A DNA stretch of 64,000 bases from contig JACPOY010000009.1 in the NCBI GenBank assembly GCA_016191245.1, positions 1 to 64,000 on the forward strand. Reading direction: 5' to 3'. The DNA is from Gammaproteobacteria bacterium. Its GTDB lineage: Bacteria > Pseudomonadota > Gammaproteobacteria > Berkiellales > Berkiellaceae. The notes below the pieces were generated by a model. That model saw only the letters and a program-made list of their open reading frames with translations, made no database searches and was not told the origin of the DNA. This document shows, piece after piece, positions 1-7,487 of this stretch. The position numbers were made by a program, and so were the translations under genes. Within the stretch, counting starts at the first letter, position 1; each line of letters opens with the position of its first letter.

Positions 1-151
1 ATAGGATAACCAGTATGGCTAGAGCATTTGTATTGCCTGATAGGCGATCTAGAGTTTTTCCGAGAGAAGTGAAGAAAAGGCCTAATAAGTACCCAACTAA
101 AGTGATGAAGTTAAAATGCCAGTCAGTGCTTAACTGACTGGAATTAGGCAC
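1..151 (-). CDS. Partial membrane protein, 5' end only
   Basis: An open frame starts at a GTG (149-151) and runs off the left edge, giving 50 residues. AAGGGG sits 4 nt before the GTG as a Shine-Dalgarno sequence. The first 10 or so residues are polar. Two hydrophobic stretches follow (about residues 13-30 and 42-50), so the product is probably a membrane protein. It lies 12 nt downstream of the gene at 164-550 on the same strand, so the two are probably co-transcribed. I do not recognise the family from this fragment. Confidence 0.5.
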   Translation of the reverse strand, partial: MPNSSQLSTDWHFNFITLVGYLLGLFFTSLGKTLDRLSGNTNALAILVIL

Positions 152-163
152 TTCGCCCCTTTT

Positions 164-550
164 TTATATTGAAAAACGATATCCGTAATAAAGTAAAATA
201 ATTCCCAATAATAAACATAGCACACTGATAAAATAATAAATTTTGATGCTGCGAAATTGGTGAACCATACTCGCTACTGAATTAGTAAAACAAACTCTAA
301 CAATTCCTTTTAGTACAGCCAAATAACCGATGATAGTAATTATCATTGGCCACCCTTGCCAAAGAGGATGAGTTAAGACAATTGTTAAACCAAATAAAAG
401 ACTGATTACACCGGCAAACATGTTCAAAGACGTATTAGTCGCAGATTCTACAATAAGAATGCGAAAATTCTTTGAATTAATAAACATCCCTACCGACATG
501 ATCAACATGTAAAGTCCAATTAACTTTGCATAGAATATTGTATAATTCAT
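164..550 (-). CDS. Small four-helix inner-membrane protein, unknown function
   Basis: This 128-residue protein is almost entirely hydrophobic. Four likely membrane segments lie at about residues 5-25, 40-60, 66-86 and 104-124, separated by short polar loops. No catalytic motif is visible. It is followed 12 nt later by another membrane-protein start on the same strand, which suggests a small operon of membrane proteins. The family is not recognised. Confidence 0.6.
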   Translation of the reverse strand: MNYTIFYAKLIGLYMLIMSVGMFINSKNFRILIVESATNTSLNMFAGVISLLFGLTIVLTHPLWQGWPMIITIIGYLAVLKGIVRVCFTNSVASMVHQFRSIKIYYFISVLCLLLGIILLYYGYRFSI

Positions 551-818
551 TACATACCTCGTTTTGGGTTATCGCTAATATAACTTATCGCTTTTAGCTT
601 TCTTAAGCAAAACAGTTTACATTTAGCCAACCTGCTATAATTTTTATACGACTGGATATATTGACAGCATTTTCATGCCTACCTTATCTCTTACAATTAA
701 AAAAGCATTTCACGGCTTTTTCTGGTTTGAGTATTCACGTATTCTCAGCTTTAATATATTAGTAGTAGAACTATAAAACTCTCATTTATTTACAGTCCCT
801 GATTGCCGGAGCTTTTAC

Positions 819-2273
819 ATGTCAACTCAAATTGTGTTCACATCTAAGAATCAATTAGCAGATAAGACGCAAATGAATGAAAGTTCAGATTTTGTAAATA
901 TTGTAGAATGTCAAAGAGAGTATTTTAATACCGACGCAACAAAGTCTATTGATTTTAGAATCCACCAATTAAAGAAACTTAAAAAACTTATTCGCAAATA
1001 TGAAGATCAAATCTTAGAAGCATTAAAACAAGATTTGGGCCGTGACCCTTACGAAGGTTACGTTACTGAACTCATGTTATTAATAAATGAAATTAATTAC
1101 TTTATTAAAAAATTGCGATCCTGGGCAAGACCTAAATCAGTAGATAGCAGCTTCTTTCTTATACCCTCAAAATCAAAAATATATTATGAACCTTATGGCG
1201 TATGTCTAGTTATCGCTCCATGGAATTACCCCTTTTTATTATCAATGAGGCCATTAATAAGCGCGATGTGTGCAGGAAACTGTATTACGCTAAAGTGTTC
1301 AGAGTTTGCACCATATACAAACCAGGTCATATTGGAACTTATCAATAATCATTTTCCTCAAGAATATTTATATGCCTTAGATTGTGGGGCTCAAGAAACT
1401 GAAGAGCTTGTTAAGTCGGGTTATGACTTTATTCTCTTTACAGGAAGCAACGCTATTGGCAAAAGTATTATGAAATCTGCAGCTGACACGCTTACTCCTC
1501 TTGTATTAGAATTAGGTGGAAAAAATCCTGTTATCGTGGATGAATCAGCAAATATTAAACTTGCTGCTAAAAGAATAGTTTGGGGAAAATTCATTAATTC
1601 TGGACAAACCTGCCTTGCTCCTGATTACATCTATGTACATATAACGCGTAAAGCAGAATTTATTAAAGCTATTGAAGAGCAAATCGTTAAATTTTATGGT
1701 AAAGATCCTATCAATCATCCTGATTATGGAAAGATAATAAACAGTAACCATTATCAAAGATTAATTCATTTGTTAGATGATACTAAAATTATCTTAGGTG
1801 GAAATACTGACGAAGCTCAACTTAAAATCGAACCGACTTTGGTTGAAGTAGACTCTCATCTTGATAAAATAATGCAAGAAGAGATATTTGGACCGATTCT
1901 CCCCATATTAAGTTACAAAGACTTAGATATTTTAATCCATCATTTTCGTAAGCTACCCAAGCCATTAGCCTTATATCACTTTTCCACCGATAAGCCTTCA
2001 ATTCATAAAGTAAATCACTCTCTCTCTTTTGGAGGTGGCTGTGTAAACGATTGTATTATGCATGTTACAAACAAACACCTTCCATTTGGGGGGATTGGGG
2101 CCAGTGGCTTTGGTTCCTATGTTGGTGAACATGGATATAGGACGTTTTCGCATGCTAAACCTGTTTTAGAGCGAGGCCGATTTATGCTGGCTGATTACCT
2201 ACCTTTTATGTCTACCTATACAAGAACAAAGTCTAATCTTTTTAAAATGATTGCAAAAATCATAGGTTATTGA
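819..2273 (+). CDS. NAD(P)-dependent aldehyde dehydrogenase, class 3-like
   Basis: The protein oxidises an aldehyde to a carboxylate, probably a medium or long-chain or aromatic one as in the ALDH3 group. Visible ALDH landmarks are APWNYP (Asn136, oxyanion), Lys159, FTGS near 207, LELGG with the general base Glu231, and SGQTC with the catalytic Cys265. The motif EEIFGP lies further on. The short N-terminus and hydrophobic, basic C-terminal tail fit fatty-aldehyde dehydrogenases that sit on membranes. The ATG at 819 has GGAG upstream. Length (484) is normal for the family. The gene appears to stand alone, with about 270 nt of intergenic DNA before it. Confidence 0.9.
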   Translation: MSTQIVFTSKNQLADKTQMNESSDFVNIVECQREYFNTDATKSIDFRIHQLKKLKKLIRKYEDQILEALKQDLGRDPYEGYVTELMLLINEINYFIKKLRSWARPKSVDSSFFLIPSKSKIYYEPYGVCLVIAPWNYPFLLSMRPLISAMCAGNCITLKCSEFAPYTNQVILELINNHFPQEYLYALDCGAQETEELVKSGYDFILFTGSNAIGKSIMKSAADTLTPLVLELGGKNPVIVDESANIKLAAKRIVWGKFINSGQTCLAPDYIYVHITRKAEFIKAIEEQIVKFYGKDPINHPDYGKIINSNHYQRLIHLLDDTKIILGGNTDEAQLKIEPTLVEVDSHLDKIMQEEIFGPILPILSYKDLDILIHHFRKLPKPLALYHFSTDKPSIHKVNHSLSFGGGCVNDCIMHVTNKHLPFGGIGASGFGSYVGEHGYRTFSHAKPVLERGRFMLADYLPFMSTYTRTKSNLFKMIAKIIGY

Positions 2274-2415
2274 TACTTATTCTGTAAGCACTACTTTTAC
2301 TCATGGCACAATTGGGAGGGTAGCCTCGTCATTTCATCGTTCCGTTATTTGCTGTAAAGAATCACATATGTTATAAGGATGGCTGTTAGCTGGATACCAA
2401 TCTTTGGAACTATAA

Positions 2416-3738
2416 ATGACAGGAAAAATTGGGTTTTGGTCTGTTTTTGAATTAGTCACCGTTAGCCAGATTGGGTCAGGTTTAACGTTGCCAGCTAATC
2501 TAGCGCCATATGGGGCATTGGGACTCTATGGCTGGTTATTTTCAAGCATGGGCGCCATGATCTTGGCCATGATGTTTACCTTGCTATGTTTGCGTTACCC
2601 TAAAACAGGGGGACCACACGCTTATGTACAAGAAGCTTTTGGAGCACCAGCAGCATTTTTTACCGGTTGGACATACTGGGTTATATCCTGGGTAAGCACC
2701 ACCGCCATCATTACCTCTGCCGTGGGTTATTTGACCCCGTTAATGGGTATTCACTCCCCAATATTAAACCTGGTTATAGAAATGATGATAATCGTCATTG
2801 TGACGGCTATCAATTTAAAAGGTGCGGTTCGGGCAGGAAAATCAAAATTTCTACTTGTCGCTCTAAAAATGATCCCCTTATTATTAGTACCTGTCGCAGC
2901 TCTCTTCTTTTTCGACAAGTCAAACTTCACACCTCTGGTAGCTGCTCCTGAAGAAAGTTCCTCAGTTTTAAATAATGTTATGCTACTTACGTTTTGGGGG
3001 TTTATTGGGTTTGAATCAGCAACGGCAACCGCCGGTGATGTGAAAAATTTACGAAAAACTTTGCCTATAGCCCTTATATTAGGAACCTTATTTGTTGCTA
3101 TTGTTTATTTTATTAGCAGCTTAGGTATTATGGGAGTTATCCCCGGCGAGATCCTCATGAATTCTGAAGCACCGTATACCGATACCGCTCACGAAGTCTT
3201 TGGAGGTTATTGGCATCTTCTTGTTTCGTTTATAGCCTGTGTTGTATGTATTGCTGCGGTTAATGCCTGGACCCTCGCTAGCGGCCAAATCGCTCTTGGT
3301 ATTACCCAAGATGGATTAATGCCTAAGTTCTTTGCAAAACAAAATAAATATGGCGCCCCAGTATTTGCTCTGATGATGAGTTGTCTTGGCACCCTACCAT
3401 TACTAATGATGACACAGCATGAAAATTTGGCTCAAAAAGTGAATACTATTATTGATCTTTCTGTCACAGCTTTTCTTTTTGTGTATATTATTTCTTGTTT
3501 AGCATTTTTAAAACTATGGTGGCCCTTAAAAGACAAACAACCTGTTTGGAAATGGATGTGTGGGGTTATATCTTTAGGTTTTTGTTTATGGATTATTTTT
3601 TCTACGCCATTGAATACTTTACTTGTTGCCTGTTTATTTGTTTTAAGCGGATTGCCCATCTATCTAATAAGACGCAACAAGTTAAAGAATTTTTCGTTGC
3701 CACCACAGACAACTTTATCCTCTGAACCTTCTACCTAA
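2416..3738 (+). CDS. APC-superfamily amino acid permease, AdiC-like
   Basis: About twelve hydrophobic segments run through 440 residues. Several stretches match the arginine/agmatine antiporter group: GSGLTLPANLA near residue 20, a TFWGFIGFES motif near 195, and AWTLASGQ near 285. These suggest exchange or uptake of an amino acid or polyamine across the inner membrane, but the substrate cannot be read from sequence. An in-frame TAA directly precedes the ATG, so the start cannot lie further upstream. GGA sits 10 nt before it. A hairpin follows the stop codon. Confidence 0.85.
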   Translation: MTGKIGFWSVFELVTVSQIGSGLTLPANLAPYGALGLYGWLFSSMGAMILAMMFTLLCLRYPKTGGPHAYVQEAFGAPAAFFTGWTYWVISWVSTTAIITSAVGYLTPLMGIHSPILNLVIEMMIIVIVTAINLKGAVRAGKSKFLLVALKMIPLLLVPVAALFFFDKSNFTPLVAAPEESSSVLNNVMLLTFWGFIGFESATATAGDVKNLRKTLPIALILGTLFVAIVYFISSLGIMGVIPGEILMNSEAPYTDTAHEVFGGYWHLLVSFIACVVCIAAVNAWTLASGQIALGITQDGLMPKFFAKQNKYGAPVFALMMSCLGTLPLLMMTQHENLAQKVNTIIDLSVTAFLFVYIISCLAFLKLWWPLKDKQPVWKWMCGVISLGFCLWIIFSTPLNTLLVACLFVLSGLPIYLIRRNKLKNFSLPPQTTLSSEPST

Positions 3739-3739
3739 T

Positions 3740-3765
3740 ATAATGAGTGTGGATGCACTCATTAT
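3740..3765 (+). terminator. Hairpin after the permease gene
   Basis: A perfect 10-bp stem (ATAATGAGTG with CACTCATTAT) closes a 6-nt loop just after the permease stop codon. The T-tract behind it is weak (TATCCATTGC), so it is a probable but not canonical terminator. Confidence 0.5.
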
Positions 3766-3828
3766 TATCCATTGCTTTTAAAAAATGAATATGTTTACCT
3801 ATACTTTGAGGTAAGCAGATAGTTCGCT

Positions 3829-4377
3829 ATGGATGGGCGCATGCGTAATTTACTTCTCAGGATTCTTCAAATAGGGCTAGTGTTACACGCTACTGCAGGA
3901 CTTAGCTATCAATCTCAGCTAGTTAACAAAGGGCCTTATTCGCTGTCAGCAAAACAAATCGATACTATTTTAGTTGAAAAACAAAAACATACTTTGACCG
4001 TCTTTCATAAAGACCAACCTGTAAAAAAATATAAGATTGCGCTTGGTTTCTCACCCAAGGGCCATAAATTAAAAGAAGGTGATGGTAGAACTCCTGAAGG
4101 GACTTACTTCATTACGGGTAAAAATCCGCAAAGTCAGTTCCATCTTTCATTAAAACTTTCTTACCCATCAATTGAAGATCAGAAAAAAGCGAAAAGCAAA
4201 GGATTAAATCCTGGCGGTAATATCATGATACATGGTCTTGCCCCTCACCTTCAGTCAAAAGGCAAATGGCATGCCATGAAAGACTGGACCCTTGGATGTA
4301 TTGCCGTCACTAATGATGAAATTGAAGAATTATTCAACTTAGCTGAAGTAGGGACAAGGGTGGTAATACTCCCCTAG
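3829..4377 (+). CDS. Periplasmic L,D-transpeptidase (YkuD/YafK type)
   Basis: This is a YkuD-fold protein that would cross-link or modify peptidoglycan stem peptides in the periplasm. The N-terminus is a signal-like hydrophobic stretch (residues 7-24). The domain shows GDGRTPEG near 84-91, the catalytic-site His135-Gly136 in MIHGL, and WTLGC with the nucleophile Cys157. The length of 182 aa is typical of minimal single-domain members. The start could instead be the ATG at 3841, which has GGATGG just upstream and leaves a cleaner signal peptide. The gene lies alone between the permease and the DsbA-like gene. Confidence 0.85.
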   Translation: MDGRMRNLLLRILQIGLVLHATAGLSYQSQLVNKGPYSLSAKQIDTILVEKQKHTLTVFHKDQPVKKYKIALGFSPKGHKLKEGDGRTPEGTYFITGKNPQSQFHLSLKLSYPSIEDQKKAKSKGLNPGGNIMIHGLAPHLQSKGKWHAMKDWTLGCIAVTNDEIEELFNLAEVGTRVVILP

Positions 4378-4502
4378 TTTTTACACTATAAAAACCATAT
4401 TTTGCGACAACGCTCAATCTCATAAATCTTCCAATACCAATAAAAGAATTATAGCTATCTTGCCGATATTATAGTCTTGAGAATCATTATCTTAGGCAGC
4501 TC

Positions 4503-5255
4503 ATGAATATAAATAATTACAAGTTAGTATGTGTAGGTATGCTCAGTCTGATGAGTACTGATATTTTTGCCACCTTTGACGATAAACAAAAAGAAGAAAT
4601 TGGTGTCGTTGTACGTGACTATCTCATTACACATCCAGAAGTCATTACTGAGGCGATTCAAGCCTTACAACAAAAAGAATCTAAAGCTTGGGTTGATAAT
4701 GCAAAAAAAGAAATTATTGCTAACCAGGAGGAGATTTTTAGCAGCAATAGTCCAGCCATAGGTAGTGAAACCCCCAAATTCATCCTTGTTGAATTTTTTG
4801 ACTATAATTGTCCTCATTGCCGAGCTATGCACTCAATGCTACAAGAGATAGCTGCTAAAAATAACGATTTACGATTAATTTATAAAGAACTACCTGTTCT
4901 TGGTGAAACCTCTCTTTTTGCTGCAAGTGCTGCTTTAGCATCACGCGAACAAAATAAATATCATGAATTTCATAAAAAATTAATGACAAGCGAGGGTACA
5001 CTTAGTGATGAAAAAGTGCTTTCAATTGCAAAAGAATCTGGTGTTGATATAGAAAAACTAAAAAAAGATATGAAGAATCCAAAAATTATTCAAGAGCTTC
5101 AAGCCGTTCAAAAACTTGCAATTCAATTGGGTATTCGAGGGACTCCCACTTTTGTTATTGGACGCGCTCCAGGTACAAAAGAAATGACTGTTGATTTCGT
5201 ACCAGGTGAAACCAATCAAGAAAATCTAATGAAACATATTAAAGGTGAGAATTAA
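4503..5255 (+). CDS. DsbA-family thiol oxidoreductase, Com1-like
   Basis: A secreted thioredoxin-fold protein that would form or isomerise disulfides in envelope proteins. There is a signal peptide at residues 1-23. A helical N-terminal region (about 28-75, HPEVITEAIQALQQKE) resembles the dimerisation arm of ScsC/Com1 proteins. The active site is CPHC (Cys103 and Cys106), and GTPTF near residue 214 carries the cis-proline. The 250-residue length and arrangement match the Com1 group known from Coxiella and Legionella. It appears monocistronic. Confidence 0.88.
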   Translation: MNINNYKLVCVGMLSLMSTDIFATFDDKQKEEIGVVVRDYLITHPEVITEAIQALQQKESKAWVDNAKKEIIANQEEIFSSNSPAIGSETPKFILVEFFDYNCPHCRAMHSMLQEIAAKNNDLRLIYKELPVLGETSLFAASAALASREQNKYHEFHKKLMTSEGTLSDEKVLSIAKESGVDIEKLKKDMKNPKIIQELQAVQKLAIQLGIRGTPTFVIGRAPGTKEMTVDFVPGETNQENLMKHIKGEN

Positions 5256-5267
5256 TTCCAGATTTCC

Positions 5268-5299
5268 TCCCCCTCTCTTCCTGACCAGAGTGAGGGGGA
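5268..5299. repeat. CCCCCTC/GAGGGGG inverted repeat between convergent genes
   Basis: An 8-bp stem (TCCCCCTC with GAGGGGGA) lies between the convergent dsbA-like and methyltransferase genes. It resembles four other CT-rich palindromes in this window (39918, 40661, 51788 and 62173). It may also act as a bidirectional terminator, since a T-rich stretch follows. Confidence 0.45.
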
Positions 5300-5306
5300 A
5301 CGCTAT

Positions 5307-6140
5307 TTAGATTTTTTGTAATACTAAAATCATTCTTCTTGATTCTTTTTCATTTGAAAATGGTATTGAAATATTCCAATCACCAATAATTTTTTTAATT
5401 TCAAACACTCCAGATAACGCGATAAGTGCTTTTATTTCCTGGTAACTATATTCACGCTGAGAACTGTGATCTACTATTTCGCCAGAATCAGTTGGTGTTT
5501 TAAATTTTAAACGAGCAGTCACATTTCTAATTTGTGTAATGGGATCAAAAGGGTCACGTTCATCACCCCACTGAAGTGAAACCGTGGTATCCCCTTCCGT
5601 ATGCTCCCATTTTTCTTCCCATCTTTGTTCCCATTTTTCTTGCCATTTTTCTTCCCATTCTGCCAAGGTATATTTGCCGACGGCAAACAAATCAACAGGG
5701 TGTGGCATTTCAACTACATATACACCTTTTGGCGTAAGATTTTGTGCCACAGTCTTTAAATGTGCAAGCATATCTTCACTCGTTAAAAGATAACCGGTAC
5801 TTACCATAAACATTGCAGCCAATTCGACAGGTTTATCTAGTTTAAAATCTCTCATATCTGCTTGAAAATAAGTAATCTTTGTGTTTTCTTCTGCGGCCTT
5901 TTCTAAGCCATATTCCACCATGTCTTTTGAGTAATCCAAAGCCGATGAGGCAATACCTCGTTTACTCATTTCTATGGCATTTCCTCCAGGACCTGCGGCA
6001 ATGTCAAGAAATGAAGTCGGGAGCTTTCCATTCAAATTAAGATAGAGATCAATCAAGGTCTGATTTTCATTTTTAAGATTTTTAAAACGGAAAAGTAGAT
6101 CGTAGAAATAGGCTTTAGAATAGAACTTAGTATGACTCAC
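5307..6140 (-). CDS. Class I SAM-dependent methyltransferase with a WEEKW repeat
   Basis: A Rossmann-fold methyltransferase. Motif I is FLDIAAGPGG (residues 44-53), followed by an acidic residue in ALDYS and an FQADMRDF stretch near 92. The substrate is unknown. Residues 161-180 are an unusual insert in which Trp recurs exactly every fourth residue (162, 166, 170, 174 and 178), embedded in Glu and Lys. It is encoded by a 12-bp tandem repeat. The gene is convergent with the dsbA-like gene and shows no operon partner. Confidence 0.8.
   Translation of the reverse strand: MSHTKFYSKAYFYDLLFRFKNLKNENQTLIDLYLNLNGKLPTSFLDIAAGPGGNAIEMSKRGIASSALDYSKDMVEYGLEKAAEENTKITYFQADMRDFKLDKPVELAAMFMVSTGYLLTSEDMLAHLKTVAQNLTPKGVYVVEMPHPVDLFAVGKYTLAEWEEKWQEKWEQRWEEKWEHTEGDTTVSLQWGDERDPFDPITQIRNVTARLKFKTPTDSGEIVDHSSQREYSYQEIKALIALSGVFEIKKIIGDWNISIPFSNEKESRRMILVLQKI
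5606..5657 (-). repeat. 12-bp tandem repeat inside a methyltransferase gene
   Basis: On the minus strand, four to five 12-bp units of the form TGGGAAGAAAAA lie in tandem. The Trp codons fall at plus-strand positions 5607, 5619, 5631, 5643 and 5655. The unit is a multiple of three, so copy-number change would keep the reading frame. Confidence 0.75.
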
Positions 6141-6299
6141 AATCGGTTATCCTTCGGAGATCTCATCGCTAGGTGTGTTTTAAAGGTGAGAATTTATTAT
6201 TATTTGCGCCATTAATCAAATAACATTGCATAAATAATTGTTATATTACTTTCTTAGTGGCAAAATGTGTTGTTTTCTTTTAACCCATAGTCATAAAAA

Positions 6300-7481
6300 A
6301 TGATAGAAAAAGATGTAATTATTATCGGGGCCGGTGCAGCGGGTCTCATGTGCGCAAGTATAGCAGCAAGCCGTCAGAGGCAAGTTACAGTGCTTGAACA
6401 TGCTAATAAGCCAGGTAAGAAAATATTGATGTCAGGGGGAGGACGCTGTAATTTCACTAACTATCAAATTACCCCTGAAAAATATTTATCTCAAAATAAA
6501 CATTTTTGTAAATCTGCACTAAGTCGATATACCCAATGGGACTTTATAGAGTTAGTTAAAAGATACAAAATCTCTTTCCATGAAAAAAAACATGGACAAT
6601 TATTTTGCGATGAAAAAGCAAAAGATATCGTGAATATGTTGTTGAGTGAATGCGAAAAAAATAAAGTTCAAATAAAGTTAAATGAAAGTGTCACTTCTAT
6701 CGAAAAAATAAATGATAATTTATTTTCAATTAAAACTGCGCAACAAGAATATCGCTGTCAATCTTTAGTTATTGCAAGTGGTGGGTTATCTATTCCAACC
6801 ATGGGAGCCTCTCCTTTTGGTTATAAAGTGGCCGAACAGTTTGGCATCAACATATGGCCAACACGTGCAGGCTTAGTGCCAGTAACACTTCACCAGCACG
6901 ATAAGGAACGCTTCTCTACCTTATCAGGAATATCAAATAACGCAGTTGTAACCTGTCAAAAACAATCTTTCAAAGAAAATATATTGTTCACTCATCGTGG
7001 ATTAAGTGGCCCTGCAATCATTCAAATATCAAATTACTGGGTTCCTGGTAGAGAAATTGAAATTAATTTATTACCTGATATCAATCTTCTTGAAAATTTG
7101 AAAAGAGAACAAAAAAAATATCCTAAAAGAAGCTTAAAAGAATATATAAGTGAATATGTTAGCAAAAGAGTTGCTCAAGATTTTTTAACACCTGAAATGG
7201 CTGAAAAAAAATTACAATCAATATCCCATTCAGAATTCCAAGAGATTTCGAATATATTTCATCATTGGATAGTAAAGCCCAATGGCACTGAAGGATATCG
7301 TACGGCAGAAGTTACCTTAGGAGGGGTCGATTGTAATGCAATCTCATCCAAAACCATGGAATGCAACGATATAAAAGGCCTCTATTTCATTGGTGAAGTG
7401 TTAGATGTTACAGGTTGGCTAGGGGGATATAACTTTCAATGGGCTTGGTCGTCAGGTTGGGCGGCAGGACAAGTCGTATAA
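6300..7481 (+). CDS. FAD-dependent oxidoreductase, YhiN/HI0933 family
   Basis: A flavoprotein of the HI0933-like family, whose physiological substrate is largely unknown. The N-terminus has the dinucleotide-binding signature GAGAAGL (residues 11-17). The family motif GKKILMSGGGRCNFTN lies at about 39-54. A C-terminal segment with GLYFIGEVLDVTGWLGGYN completes the FAD site. The 393-residue length is normal. No clear Shine-Dalgarno is seen before the ATG. The gene ends 6 nt from the convergent ankyrin gene. Confidence 0.88.
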   Translation: MIEKDVIIIGAGAAGLMCASIAASRQRQVTVLEHANKPGKKILMSGGGRCNFTNYQITPEKYLSQNKHFCKSALSRYTQWDFIELVKRYKISFHEKKHGQLFCDEKAKDIVNMLLSECEKNKVQIKLNESVTSIEKINDNLFSIKTAQQEYRCQSLVIASGGLSIPTMGASPFGYKVAEQFGINIWPTRAGLVPVTLHQHDKERFSTLSGISNNAVVTCQKQSFKENILFTHRGLSGPAIIQISNYWVPGREIEINLLPDINLLENLKREQKKYPKRSLKEYISEYVSKRVAQDFLTPEMAEKKLQSISHSEFQEISNIFHHWIVKPNGTEGYRTAEVTLGGVDCNAISSKTMECNDIKGLYFIGEVLDVTGWLGGYNFQWAWSSGWAAGQVV

Positions 7482-7487
7482 TGAAAT

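Noticed and set aside
119..141. A perfect 9-bp stem-loop (CCAGTCAGT with ACTGACTGG) that looks like a terminator
   Set aside because: It lies inside the 5' coding part of the partial minus-strand gene and has no T-run.
551..818. Possible small gene in the gap before the aldehyde dehydrogenase
   Set aside because: No frame with a Shine-Dalgarno and more than about 30 codons was seen; it appears to be a divergent promoter region.
5584..5793. Plus-strand frame rich in Ser, His and Cys opposite the methyltransferase
   Set aside because: It is a shadow of the 12-bp repeat and lacks a start signal.
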